Source of the DNA: JAUYQR01 sp963822435
Lineage (GTDB): Bacteria; Pseudomonadota; Alphaproteobacteria; Rhodobacterales; Rhodobacteraceae
Assembly: GCA_963822435.1 (NCBI GenBank)
Contig: CAWGHN010000003.1
Span: forward strand, 558,001-622,000
Reading direction: 5' to 3'
DNA length: 64,000 bases
Made by a program: the position numbers and the translations under genes. The notes below the pieces were generated by a model. That model worked only from the letters and a program-made list of their open reading frames with translations, made no database searches and was not told the DNA's origin. The stretch's first letter is position 1. The number at the start of each line of letters is the position of its first letter. Shown here one piece after another: positions 17,345 to 25,423 of this stretch.

Positions 17345-17379
17345 CCCCCGGTTTCAGTCTTGGATGAACCGGGGGTTTT
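17345..17379 (+). terminator. Rho-independent terminator of the zinc-ribbon gene
   Basis: CCCCCGGTT at 17345-17353 pairs with AACCGGGGG at 17367-17375, followed by TTTT at 17376-17379. It ends only three bases before the ATG of the next gene. The stem also contains the only plausible Shine-Dalgarno-like G run for that ATG. Confidence 0.88.
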
Positions 17380-17382
17380 CAC

Positions 17383-18054
17383 ATGCGCAACTTCGACTTC
17401 TCGACCTGGCAGGGCTTTCTGACCACCATCCTCGGCCTCGCCCTGATCACCCTGATCGGCGTCGGCATCCGCGTCTTGATGATGCTTACCCTGCAGGCCC
17501 GCCAGCAGCGGATGAACCGCCAGATCAACGAACGCCTGAAAACCCTGATCGCCGCGTATCGCACCTTGGGCGGCTCGTTCACGGGCGAGCTGACCGTCAG
17601 CCCCGCCCACATGCGCGACCTTGCGGCCGAAGCCGACCCCGACGCACCGCCCTCCGACCGCCCCCGCCGCATCCGTGACGCGGTCGAGGCGGCGCTAGCC
17701 GACATCCTGCTTCTCGGCACCGAAGACCATGTCCGCCTTGCAGGTGAGGCGGCCGCCGACATGGCCGCAGGCCGCCCGATCCAGACCGCCGAACTGGTGA
17801 TCGCGCTGCGCGATTTCATCCGTCAGGCGCTGGACCTCGACCCGGTGCCGAAATCCCTCGCCATCCCGGCCCAAGGCCCGACCCGCCCGCAACCCGGCGG
17901 CGGCGCACGCGGCGGCAAGGGGGGCGAACGTGGCGCGGGCGGTGGCGGCTCCGGCGGTGGTGGCGGTATGGGCGGCGCAGGCATGGGCGGCGGAACGGGT
18001 TACGCCGACCCCACCGATCCCGCCCCCGATCCGCGCATCACACCGACCGCGTGA
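17383..18054 (+). CDS. Membrane-anchored protein with Gly-rich tail
   Basis: This 223-residue protein has one N-terminal membrane helix at about 13-37. A helical cytoplasmic-type domain follows (INERLKTLIAAYRTLGGSFTG, RIRDAVEAALADILLLGTEDHVRL). The low-complexity Gly-rich tail spans about 160-205. No family name is recognised. The ATG at 17383 lies three bases after a terminator T-run, so its mRNA would be leaderless or use a start farther in, such as the Met pair at about 33-34. The start is therefore uncertain. Confidence 0.6.
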   Translation: MRNFDFSTWQGFLTTILGLALITLIGVGIRVLMMLTLQARQQRMNRQINERLKTLIAAYRTLGGSFTGELTVSPAHMRDLAAEADPDAPPSDRPRRIRDAVEAALADILLLGTEDHVRLAGEAAADMAAGRPIQTAELVIALRDFIRQALDLDPVPKSLAIPAQGPTRPQPGGGARGGKGGERGAGGGGSGGGGGMGGAGMGGGTGYADPTDPAPDPRITPTA

Positions 18055-18739
18055 CCCCGCCATCCACCCGCAGGTTCTGCCCGGTGATATACCCCGCCCC
18101 GTCCGAGGCAAGGAAACTGACCGTCGCGGCAATCTCCTCCACCCGGCCATAGCGCCCCATCGGTATCCGCGCGCGGAACTCCGCCTTCTCGGGCAAGCTG
18201 TCGATGAAGCCCGGCAGGATGTTGTTCATCCGTATCCCCTGGCCCGCATACTTGTCGGCGAAGAGCTTGGTGAACACCGCCAACCCCGCCCGCGCCACCG
18301 CCGAGGTCGGGAACATGGGGTCCGGCTCGAACGTGGCAAACGTCGTGATGTTGATGATGCTGCCGCCGGTGCCTTGGGCTTCCATGATCGGCGTTATCAA
18401 TCGCGTCGGGCGCACCGCCGACAGAAAATAGATGTCGATCCCCTGATGCCAGGTCTCGTCCGAAATCTCCAGCAACGGCGCGCGCGGCCCGTGGCCGGCG
18501 CTGTTCACCAAGACGTCGATCCGCCCGAACGTCGCCATCACCTGATCGACCAGCCGCTGCACATCGTCATTCGACTGGTTCGATCCCGTGATACCAACGC
18601 CCCCCAGGCTTTCCGCCAGCGCCTGCCCCTTGCCCGACGATGACAGGATGCCCACGGCAAACCCGTCCGCCGCCAGCCGCCGCGCCGCGGCCGCCCCCAT
18701 CCCCGATCCGCCCGCCGTGATCACCGCAACCTTTTGCAT
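18038..18739 (-). CDS. SDR-fold protein lacking the YxxxK motif
   Basis: This 233-residue short-chain dehydrogenase/reductase-fold protein has an NAD(P)-binding TAGGSGMG turn at about 8-15, the NSAG segment and the C-terminal ITGQNLRVDGG. Where canonical members carry Ser and Tyr-x3-Lys it reads INITTFATF and FPTSAVARAGL, so both Tyr and Lys seem replaced (by Ser and Arg on my alignment). It may bind cofactor without classical catalysis or belong to a divergent subgroup. The ATG at 18739 follows AGGGGG. Its end overlaps the preceding convergent gene by 17 bases. Confidence 0.75.
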   Translation of the reverse strand: MQKVAVITAGGSGMGAAAARRLAADGFAVGILSSSGKGQALAESLGGVGITGSNQSNDDVQRLVDQVMATFGRIDVLVNSAGHGPRAPLLEISDETWHQGIDIYFLSAVRPTRLITPIMEAQGTGGSIINITTFATFEPDPMFPTSAVARAGLAVFTKLFADKYAGQGIRMNNILPGFIDSLPEKAEFRARIPMGRYGRVEEIAATVSFLASDGAGYITGQNLRVDGGVTRSV

Positions 18740-18853
18740 TGCATCCCCCTGTTCCAGACGTTCTGGATCATCCCCGCCCACCTCCAAGTCAAGCGCTTCC
18801 CTCCCCGCCTGTGACCACCGGTTCCCAGCCCCAACCTCCGGCGTTCGGCGCTT

Positions 18854-18876
18854 CCCTCCCCCCTCGTGGGGGAGGG
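18854..18876. repeat. CCCTCCCC/GGGGAGGG palindromic repeat
   Basis: CCCTCCCC at 18854-18861 pairs with GGGGAGGG at 18869-18876, followed by ATAGGGTGGGG. Similar sequences are widespread intergenic repeats in alphaproteobacteria, from general recollection. A partial copy, GCGCTTCCCTCCCC, lies some 50 bases before it. It lies between the divergent SDR and peptidase genes. Confidence 0.45.
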
Positions 18877-18953
18877 ATAGGGTGGGGGGGGCCAGCACAC
18901 CCCTTGCCGAACTGCCGCAAACCGTCCCTAATCCCGCGGAAAAGGAGCATCCC

Positions 18954-19952
18954 ATGCGCCCCGGCCCCCTGAACCGCATCACCGATGTCCCCGGCATCCG
19001 CGTCGGTCACGCCCATGACGCAGCCCTCCGCTCCGGCTGCACCGTCCTCACCGCCGACGCCCCCTTCACCGCCGCCGTCCAAATCATGGGCGGCGCCCCC
19101 GGCACGCGTGAGACCGACCTCCTCGCCCCCGACCGCCTGGTGCAAAAGGTCGATGCCCTCGTCCTCTCCGGCGGCTCCGCCTTCGGGCTGGACGCCGCCT
19201 CCGGCGTGGCCGATGCCCTGCGCGCCCAAGATCGCGGCTTCCCCGTCGGCCCGGTCCGCGTCCCCATCGTCCCCGCCGCGATCCTGTTCGATCTCTTGAA
19301 CGGCGGCGACAAGGCGTGGGACCGCAACCCCTACTACGCCCTCGGCCGCGCTGCCCTCACCGCCGCCGCCGCCGATTTCGCCCTCGGAACCGCTGGCGCA
19401 GGCTTCGGTGCCACGACCGACCGTCTGAAAGGCGGCCTCGGCTCCGCTTCCGCCGTCCTACCCTCCGGCATCACCGTGGGCGCACTTGTCGCGGTCAATG
19501 CGCTCGGCTCCGTCACGGTGGGCGACGGCCCCCACTTCTGGGCCGCCCCGTGGGAGGAAGGCACCGAATTCGGCGGCCTCGGACCCGCTCGCAACCACTC
19601 ACCCGCCGGCGCCCCCCTGCCCACAAAACGCCGGGGCGAGGCGACAACCATCGCCATCGTCGCCACCGACGCGGCCCTGACGAAGCCGCAAGCCCAGCGC
19701 ATCGCCACCGCCGCACATGACGGCATGGCCCGCGCCATCCTTCCATCGCACACGCTTCTCGACGGGGATCTCGTCTTTGCCGCCGCTACGGGCGCGCGCC
19801 CGCTGTCAGACGAAGCGACCGACAGCTTCCAGATCGGCCACGCCGCCGCCACCTGCCTCGCCCGTGCCATCGCCCGCGCCGTGTTCATGGCAAGCGCAGC
19901 CGAAGGCGACCCGCAGCCAACCTACCACGCACGCTTCAGCCGCAGGGGTTAA
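18954..19952 (+). CDS. P1 family (S58/NylC-like) peptidase
   Basis: This 332-residue protein belongs to the P1/S58 family of self-cleaving N-terminal nucleophile hydrolases (DmpA, NylC). Family stretches are visible: ITDVPGIRVGHA, LSGGSAFGLDAASGV, KGGLGSASAVLPSGITVGALVAVN and ATTIAIVATDAALTKPQAQR. By comparison with NylC the nucleophile would be Thr231 in EATTIA, where the residue before it is Ala instead of the usual Asn. The substrate is probably a peptide or amide but is unknown. The ATG at 18954 is chosen because AAAGGAG precedes it. Confidence 0.85.
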   Translation: MRPGPLNRITDVPGIRVGHAHDAALRSGCTVLTADAPFTAAVQIMGGAPGTRETDLLAPDRLVQKVDALVLSGGSAFGLDAASGVADALRAQDRGFPVGPVRVPIVPAAILFDLLNGGDKAWDRNPYYALGRAALTAAAADFALGTAGAGFGATTDRLKGGLGSASAVLPSGITVGALVAVNALGSVTVGDGPHFWAAPWEEGTEFGGLGPARNHSPAGAPLPTKRRGEATTIAIVATDAALTKPQAQRIATAAHDGMARAILPSHTLLDGDLVFAAATGARPLSDEATDSFQIGHAAATCLARAIARAVFMASAAEGDPQPTYHARFSRRG

Positions 19953-20003
19953 GGAACCCCTAACGCGCAAAGCTAACAGGTTGATTCTGATAAGTTCGTC
20001 CCA

Positions 20004-20022
20004 ATGTCCCACCGTGGGACAT
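20004..20022. terminator. Perfect hairpin between the convergent peptidase and moaE
   Basis: ATGTCCCA at 20004-20011 pairs with TGGGACAT at 20015-20022, just at the moaE stop codon. There is no T-run. It may mark the 3' end of the moaE transcript. Confidence 0.45.
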
Positions 20023-20462
20023 CACCACCGCTTCAAGGCTGCCTCGTCGGCATCCTTGGCCGCCACCCACTCGGAACCCACGGCCCCAAGCTCCTTCTTC
20101 CAGAACGGCGCGCGGGATTTCAGGTAGTCCATCAGGAACTCCGCCGCCGCAAACGCCTCGCTCCGGTGCCCCGCCGCCGTGGCCACCATCATGATCGCCT
20201 CACCCGGCCCCAGCCGCCCGAAGCGGTGGATCACCAAGGCATCGACCAGCGACCACCGCGCCACGGCCTTGTCGACAATCGCCCTGATCGCCTTCTCCGT
20301 CATCCCCGGATAATGCTCGATCTCCATCGCCGCCAGCCGCCCGCCTTCGTCGCGCACCAGCCCGGTGAACGAAACCACCGCCCCCGCGCCGCGAACTCCG
20401 CTGGAAAACGCCGCCACCTCGCCGCCCAGATCGAACGGCTCCGCCTGCACGCTGATCCGCAT
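20022..20462 (-). CDS. moaE: Molybdopterin synthase catalytic subunit
   Basis: MoaE is the large subunit of molybdopterin synthase, which inserts two sulfurs carried by MoaD into precursor Z during molybdenum cofactor synthesis. At 146 residues it has the usual length. The GAVVSFTGLVRDEGG and LVIHRFGRLGPGE segments are family-typical, as is the Lys-bearing C-terminal region VDAL...FLMDYLKSRAPFWKKE. It starts three bases after the moaD stop. The cofactor it helps make is needed by the formate dehydrogenase encoded at 26.4 kb. Confidence 0.95.
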   Translation of the reverse strand: MRISVQAEPFDLGGEVAAFSSGVRGAGAVVSFTGLVRDEGGRLAAMEIEHYPGMTEKAIRAIVDKAVARWSLVDALVIHRFGRLGPGEAIMMVATAAGHRSEAFAAAEFLMDYLKSRAPFWKKELGAVGSEWVAAKDADEAALKRW

Positions 20463-20465
20463 GTC

Positions 20466-20714
20466 TCAGCCCCCGGTCATCGGCGGAAAGAACGCCACTT
20501 CCCGCACCCCCGCCAAAGGCGCATCAAAGCTCGACAGTTCCTGATCCAGCGCCACCCGCAACGCCGAGGTATCGGCAAACGCCGCCGCATACCGCTCTTC
20601 CCGCGCCCGAAGCTCCGCCACCAGATCGGCCACGGTCGCAGCCCCGGTCTCCACCCGCTCGCGCGGCAGCCCGATCCGTTCCCGGACCCAGGCGAAATAC
20701 AGGACGTCGATCAT
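20466..20714 (-). CDS. moaD: Molybdopterin synthase sulfur carrier subunit
   Basis: This 82-residue ubiquitin-like protein ends in the essential Gly-Gly (PPMTGG), whose C-terminus is thiocarboxylated and donates sulfur to MoaE. The start at 20714 overlaps the pgsA stop by four bases (ATGA), and the resulting length is normal for MoaD. The longer open frame upstream lies inside pgsA and is rejected. Confidence 0.94.
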   Translation of the reverse strand: MIDVLYFAWVRERIGLPRERVETGAATVADLVAELRAREERYAAAFADTSALRVALDQELSSFDAPLAGVREVAFFPPMTGG

Positions 20715-21376
20715 GTCTCGTCCCGCAGAAACGGCAGCGACTTCGCGAAATATTCCAACCCGGTCATGATCGTCAAAAGCGCCGCCAGCCACAACAGCCC
20801 GATGCCCACAAGGTTCGCATAAGACGCGCAATCCATGTTGCCACAGGTCCGTATCGCCTCCGCCTCGCCCGCCGCAACGGCCGCGATATGCTGCTCGGGC
20901 GTCAGCCCCTCCAGTGCCAGGATGTTCAGGTATTCAAGCCCCGTGCCCAGAAACAAGACCGCAATCGCCACCATCTGCGCGGTGGTCTTCCACTTCGCGA
21001 GCCTGGTTACTTTCAACAGCCCCGCCTTCGACCCGAGGAATTCGCGCAATCCCCCGACAAACACCTCACGGAACAGGATGATCGTCGCGGGCAGGATCAG
21101 CCAGGGGTTCATCCCGTTGTAGCCGGTCAGCACCATCAGCGCGATCACCACCATCGCCTTGTCGGCAATCGGGTCCAGCATTGCACCGAACTTGGACTCC
21201 TGCTTCCACAACCGCGCCAGATAGCCGTCGAACCAATCCGTTATCGCCGCGCCCACGAACAGGGTCAGCGCGAACCAGTCCGCCCAGGGACGGTGAAAAT
21301 ACAGGAACATCACCGCCACGCCGGGGGCTGCCAGCAATCGTGCCACGGTCAGGATGTTGGGAATGTTCCAGTTCAT
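20711..21376 (-). CDS. pgsA: CDP-diacylglycerol-glycerol-3-phosphate phosphatidyltransferase
   Basis: PgsA makes phosphatidylglycerol phosphate, the committed step to phosphatidylglycerol, in the inner membrane. At 221 residues it has several membrane helices and the CDP-alcohol phosphatidyltransferase motif D-G-x2-A-R-x8-G-x3-D-x3-D, seen as DGYLARLWKQESKFGAML followed by DPIAD. An insertion at about 150-180 with EHIAAVAAGEAEAIRTCGN breaks the C-terminal part. The ATG at 21376, not the TTG two codons before it, is chosen because AGGAG lies six bases upstream. Confidence 0.94.
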   Translation of the reverse strand: MNWNIPNILTVARLLAAPGVAVMFLYFHRPWADWFALTLFVGAAITDWFDGYLARLWKQESKFGAMLDPIADKAMVVIALMVLTGYNGMNPWLILPATIILFREVFVGGLREFLGSKAGLLKVTRLAKWKTTAQMVAIAVLFLGTGLEYLNILALEGLTPEQHIAAVAAGEAEAIRTCGNMDCASYANLVGIGLLWLAALLTIMTGLEYFAKSLPFLRDET

Positions 21377-21453
21377 CCGCAACTCCTAGCTTACACGGCC
21401 CGGTCGGGGAAGAGGCAATGGCGCGCCGTGTCCGAGACCGACGAGCGCCCGCG

Positions 21454-23310
21454 CTATCCCCGCGCGTGGAAGAAATCATGCACCGTGCGCGCAATTGCCT
21501 CCGATATACCGTCCACCGCCTGCAGGTCGCCGATCCCGGCCCGCGCCACGGCCTTGGCGCTGCCAAAGTGCGCCAGCAGCGCGCGCTTGCGGGTGGCGCC
21601 GATGCCCGGAATGTCGTCCAGCGGTGTCACCCCGACCGCCTTTGCCCGCTTCGCCCGGTGCGCCCCGATGGCCCAGCGGTGCGCCTCGTCGCGCAGACGC
21701 TGCACGAAATACAAGACCGGGTCATTGCGTTGCAGCGCAAAGGGCGGCTCGCCGGGGCGGTGGAATTCTTCCTTGCCGGCGTCGCGGTCGATACCCTTGG
21801 CCACACCGATCATGGCGATGTCGTCCACGCCCAGTTCGGCCATGATCCCGGCCACCGCCGACACCTGCCCGGCCCCGCCGTCGATCAGCAACAGGTCCGG
21901 CCACATCTCGGTCTTGCGCTCGGGGTCTTCCTTCAGCAGCCGCTCGAAGCGTCGGGTCAGCACCTCTTTCATCATCCCGAAGTCGTCGCTGTTCGCCCCC
22001 GCCTCGGACCGGATGTTGAACTTGCGGTATTGCGATTTCAGGAACCCGTCCGCCCCGGCAACGATCATGCCGCCAACGGCATTGGTGCCCTGAATATGGC
22101 TGTTGTCGTAAACCTCGATCCGGTTTGGCGGCGCGTCCAGTTCGAACGCCTCGGCCAGCCCGGCCAGCAGTTTGTTCTGGGTGGAGCTTTCCGCCATTCG
22201 CCGCGCCAGGCTTTCCCGCGCATTGCGGGCCGCGTTCTCCACCAGCTCGGCCTTCTCGCCCCGCTGCGGCACCAGAAGCTCAACCTTTCGCCCCGCGCGC
22301 GCCGCCAACGCCTCGGCCACCAGATCGGGGTTGTCCACCGGATGCGACAGCAGGATCTGCCGTGGCGGCTCCTTGTCGTCGTAAAACTGCGTCAGGAACG
22401 CTTCGAGAATCTCCGGCGCTTCGGCCCCCGAACCCGTGCGCGGATAGAAATCCCGGTTGCCCCAGCTTTGGTTGGCCCGGATGAAGAACACCTGCACGCA
22501 GGCCTGCCCATGCTCCAGATGCAGCGCCACCACATCGGCCTCGGTCACGCCCTGCGGGTTGATGCCCTGGCTTTGCTGCACCTGCGTCAGCGCCTTGATC
22601 CGGTCGCGCAACGCCGCCGCCCGCTCGAATTCCATCGCCGCCGACGCCTCGGCCATCGACTTTGCCAGATCGGCCTGCACCGAGGTGGTCTTGCCCTCCA
22701 GAAACCGGGTCGCATCGGACACCAGCCGCCCATAGCCTTCGGCGCTGATCTTGCCCACGCAAGGCGCGGAACACCGCTTGATCTGGTGTTGCAGGCAGGG
22801 CCGCGTCCGGCTTTGGAACATGCTGTCGCTGCAATTGCGCAGCAGGAACACCTTCTGCAACTGGTTCAACGTCCGGTTCACCGCGCCCGCACTGGCAAAC
22901 GGGCCGAAATACGCGCCCTTTTCCGATTTCTTGCCACGGTGCTTCTTGATCTGTGGAAACGGGTGTTCCGCCGAAATCAGGATGTTCGGAAAGCTCTTGT
23001 CGTCGCGCAACAGCACGTTGTAGCGCGGCTTCAGTTGCTTGATCAGGTTCTGCTCCAGCAGCAGCGCCTCAAGCTCGGTCCGCGTGGTCAGGAACATCAT
23101 CGACGCGGTCTCATGGATCATCCGCGCGATCCGCCCCGAATGGCCCGAAGGCCGGGCATAGTTCGACACCCGCGCCTTCAGGTTGCGCGCCTTGCCGACG
23201 TAAAGCACCTCGGACGCTGCGTTCAGCATCCGGTAAACCCCGGGCGAGGCGTCCAGCGTCCTCAGATAATCCTGAATGACCTCATGGCCGGTGCGTGGTT
23301 TGTCGTTCAT
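21454..23310 (-). CDS. uvrC: UvrABC system protein C
   Basis: UvrC makes both incisions around a DNA lesion in nucleotide excision repair. At 618 residues it has full length. A GIY-YIG nuclease domain is at the N-terminus (SPGVYRML...LYVGKARNLKARV). A UVR domain for UvrB contact lies at about 200-235. The RNase H-like nuclease core follows (EVYDNSHIQGTNAVGGM, LLIDGGAGQVSA), and helix-hairpin-helix DNA-binding motifs close the protein (IPGIGATRKRALLAHFGS). It lies upstream of pgsA with a 77-base gap, a common neighbourhood in related genomes. Confidence 0.97.
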   Translation of the reverse strand: MNDKPRTGHEVIQDYLRTLDASPGVYRMLNAASEVLYVGKARNLKARVSNYARPSGHSGRIARMIHETASMMFLTTRTELEALLLEQNLIKQLKPRYNVLLRDDKSFPNILISAEHPFPQIKKHRGKKSEKGAYFGPFASAGAVNRTLNQLQKVFLLRNCSDSMFQSRTRPCLQHQIKRCSAPCVGKISAEGYGRLVSDATRFLEGKTTSVQADLAKSMAEASAAMEFERAAALRDRIKALTQVQQSQGINPQGVTEADVVALHLEHGQACVQVFFIRANQSWGNRDFYPRTGSGAEAPEILEAFLTQFYDDKEPPRQILLSHPVDNPDLVAEALAARAGRKVELLVPQRGEKAELVENAARNARESLARRMAESSTQNKLLAGLAEAFELDAPPNRIEVYDNSHIQGTNAVGGMIVAGADGFLKSQYRKFNIRSEAGANSDDFGMMKEVLTRRFERLLKEDPERKTEMWPDLLLIDGGAGQVSAVAGIMAELGVDDIAMIGVAKGIDRDAGKEEFHRPGEPPFALQRNDPVLYFVQRLRDEAHRWAIGAHRAKRAKAVGVTPLDDIPGIGATRKRALLAHFGSAKAVARAGIGDLQAVDGISEAIARTVHDFFHARG

Positions 23311-23617
23311 CCCGAAGGCCTGTCAGAGTGCGTCGATTCTTCGCCGCGGCTGCACTGAACCACGGGGCTGAGCAAGTGGAAAGCTGTCCACGGTTTCTGT
23401 GGACAAGTCTGGGCAGAAGTTTTCGCAAGCGGCCTTTTTCCGTTGTTTTTTGCCCGCTTCGCCGACTTGCCTAAAAATTAGGCATATTTGGAACCCATTG
23501 ATTTTACTTGTAAGATTTTTCAATCCCCGGCCAAATCCCTGATATCCCACGGCTTTTATGACGGCTCTGTGAACGCTGCGCAAAAAGTGGACAACTTTCG
23601 TGACACTCCGCCGCAGG
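23311..23617. promoter_or_regulatory. AT-richer 307-base intergenic region with GTGGACA motifs
   Basis: This gap between uvrC and the next gene, both on the minus strand, is far richer in A and T than its neighbours. TGTCCAC at 23385-23391 and GTGGACA at 23399-23405 form an inverted pair, and a third GTGGACA lies at 23587-23593. TGCCTAA at 23468-23474 is mirrored by TTAGGCA at 23478-23484. The TTGTCCACA reading of the second motif is one base from a consensus DnaA box. The uvrC promoter should be here. No gene was recognised in it. Confidence 0.45.
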
Positions 23618-24391
23618 CTATTCGGTTCCCAGCACATCGGGGGTCTGCCACGCCAGATGCTGCCCCCCGTCAATCGCCAGAAATTGCCCGGTAACCGACG
23701 GGCTATCGAGGAAAAACCCAAGCGCCGCCGTGATATCCGCAGGGTTCGCCCCGCGCCCCAGCACAGTCGCCGCGCGCTGCTTGGCAAAGTGCGCCTCGCT
23801 TTGCCGCGCACCCTTCAAGGTTGGGCCCGGACCGATCCCGTTTACCCGCACATCCGGCGCCAGACCCTGCGCCGCGGTCCGGGTCAGCGCCCACAAGCCC
23901 ATCTTCGCAATCGTATAGGTCGAAAACTCCGGCGTCAGTTTCAGGATGCGCTGGTCGATCATGTTCACGACCAATCCCTGCGCCAAAGGCTCGCCCGCGT
24001 CATCCACCGTCGCCTTCGGGCATTGCCTCGCAAACGCCTGCGTCAGCACATACGGCGCGCGCAGGTTCGATTCCAGATGCCGGTCCCAGCTTTCCCGCGT
24101 CGCGGTGTCGATGCGGTCGTATTCAAAGATCGACGCGTTGTTCACCAGCACCGTCAACGGCCCCAGCGCTGCCACCGCCATCGGCACCAGCGCCTGCGTC
24201 TCGGCCTCGGTCAGCAGATCGGCGCGCACCGCCACCGCCCGACGCCCCATCGCGCGGATTTCGGCCACCACGGCCTCGGCCGCATCGGCCGAACTTGCGT
24301 AATGCACCGCCACGTCATGCCCGCGCCCCGCCAGATACAGCGCCATCGCGCGCCCCAAACGGTGCGCCGCCCCTGTTACCAGCGCCGTCAT
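23618..24391 (-). CDS. Pteridine reductase/FolM-like SDR
   Basis: This 257-residue short-chain dehydrogenase has an N-terminal TGAAHRLGRA turn, the TGx3RxG variant used by pteridine reductases and FolM-type dihydromonapterin reductases that prefer NADPH. The catalytic Tyr-x3-Lys is present as YTIAK. The C-terminal SPSVTGQFLAIDGGQ is typical of the fold. A pteridine substrate is plausible but not proven. The ATG at 24391 overlaps the stop of the upstream small gene (ATGA), and this is preferred over the frame starting five codons earlier. Confidence 0.8.
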   Translation of the reverse strand: MTALVTGAAHRLGRAMALYLAGRGHDVAVHYASSADAAEAVVAEIRAMGRRAVAVRADLLTEAETQALVPMAVAALGPLTVLVNNASIFEYDRIDTATRESWDRHLESNLRAPYVLTQAFARQCPKATVDDAGEPLAQGLVVNMIDQRILKLTPEFSTYTIAKMGLWALTRTAAQGLAPDVRVNGIGPGPTLKGARQSEAHFAKQRAATVLGRGANPADITAALGFFLDSPSVTGQFLAIDGGQHLAWQTPDVLGTE

Positions 24392-24570
24392 CGCCGCGCC
24401 CTGCACTCACACGGCGCCTTGCCGATCTGTGGCCGTCCGCAGCGCGCACAGGCGGTGGATTTGCGCCGCAGTGGGGAAAGCCTGCTCATCGCGCCGGGAA
24501 ACAGCGCCTTGCCGATCATGGCCACAATCACCATCGCCAGCAGAAAGACAAAGACGATCTTGACCAGCAT
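24388..24570 (-). CDS. Small membrane protein with Cys-rich tail
   Basis: This 60-residue protein has one N-terminal membrane helix (about 3-27) and a basic tail carrying CARCG and CEC, a possible minimal zinc ribbon. No family is recognised. It starts at the base after the stop of the S49 peptidase gene and overlaps the next SDR gene by four bases, so the three genes are co-transcribed. Confidence 0.55.
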   Translation of the reverse strand: MLVKIVFVFLLAMVIVAMIGKALFPGAMSRLSPLRRKSTACARCGRPQIGKAPCECRARR

Positions 24571-25362
24571 TCAAAGACCATACCGCGCCCAAAGCGCGCG
24601 TTCTTCGACCGAATTCATCGCATCCTCCACGACCGAAAGGCCGAACCGCTGCGCCAGACTGCGCCGCTGACCGTAAGGCACCAGCCGCACCTTGTCGCCG
24701 TAAAGCTCTTTCATCTTCGGAACCAGATGGCCGATTCCGTCCGTCAGCCCCAGATCAACCGATCCCTGCCCCACCCAGATATCAGCGTTGAAAAGGTCCG
24801 CTTCCGCCAGCCTTGCCCCGCGCCGCGCCTTCACATGCGCGATGAATGCCTCGTGGATCGGGGTCTGCAACGCGCGCAACCGCTCCACATCCTCATCCTT
24901 CTGCGGCAGGAACGGGTCGGCAAAGCTTTTCGACCGCCCCGCCGTGACCACGCGCCGCTCCACCCCCTGCCGCGCCATCAGTTCGGGAAACCCGAATGAC
25001 GCAAAGATCACCCCGATCGACCCCACCAGCGACGACCGGTCCACCCAGATCCGGTCCGCAGCACAGGCCAGCCAATACCCGCCCGAGGCCGCAACATCCT
25101 CCACGAACGCATGCACCTCGACCTTCTTCTCCTCCGCCAGCCGCCGAATGCGCGCCGCGATCAGCGACGATTGCACCGCCGACCCGCCCGGCGAATTGAT
25201 CACCAGGGCCACCGCGGCAGGTTTGCCCTTGGCAAAGGCGCGCTCGATCAACGGCGCAAGCGCCTGATCGCTCAAGGATCGCGGGCCGCTGCCGATGGTG
25301 CCGGAAAGCCGGATCACCGGCACGAAGGCGGGTTTTGGCAGGAAGGGGATGAACCATTTCAT
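24571..25362 (-). CDS. S49 family peptidase (SppA/SohB-like)
   Basis: This 263-residue serine peptidase belongs to the signal-peptide-peptidase A family, which degrades cleaved signal peptides or membrane proteins. The oxyanion-hole region ALVINSPGGS is visible. The catalytic Ser lies in DVAASGGYW, and GSIGVIFASFG follows. A Lys in TAGRSKSFADPF is the probable dyad partner. There is no clear N-terminal anchor beyond MKWFIPFLPKPAFVPVIRL, so it may be peripheral or cytoplasmic. The start at 25362 gives the normal short-form length. It is divergent from the LysR gene. Confidence 0.88.
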   Translation of the reverse strand: MKWFIPFLPKPAFVPVIRLSGTIGSGPRSLSDQALAPLIERAFAKGKPAAVALVINSPGGSAVQSSLIAARIRRLAEEKKVEVHAFVEDVAASGGYWLACAADRIWVDRSSLVGSIGVIFASFGFPELMARQGVERRVVTAGRSKSFADPFLPQKDEDVERLRALQTPIHEAFIAHVKARRGARLAEADLFNADIWVGQGSVDLGLTDGIGHLVPKMKELYGDKVRLVPYGQRRSLAQRFGLSVVEDAMNSVEERALWARYGL

Positions 25363-25423
25363 CCCGCAGAGGTAGGCCTTCAAGGGCTTGCAGGCAAGGG
25401 CGGGCCGGGGCACGCTTGCTGCC

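Noticed and set aside
21181..23358. Long plus-strand open frame opposite uvrC
   Set aside because: The translation is Arg/His/Leu/Gln-rich shadow sequence; uvrC on the minus strand explains the region completely.
23311..23617. Chromosomal replication origin
   Set aside because: Only one near-consensus DnaA box and no dnaA, hemE, parAB or gidA neighbours; reported only as a possible DnaA-binding or regulatory region.
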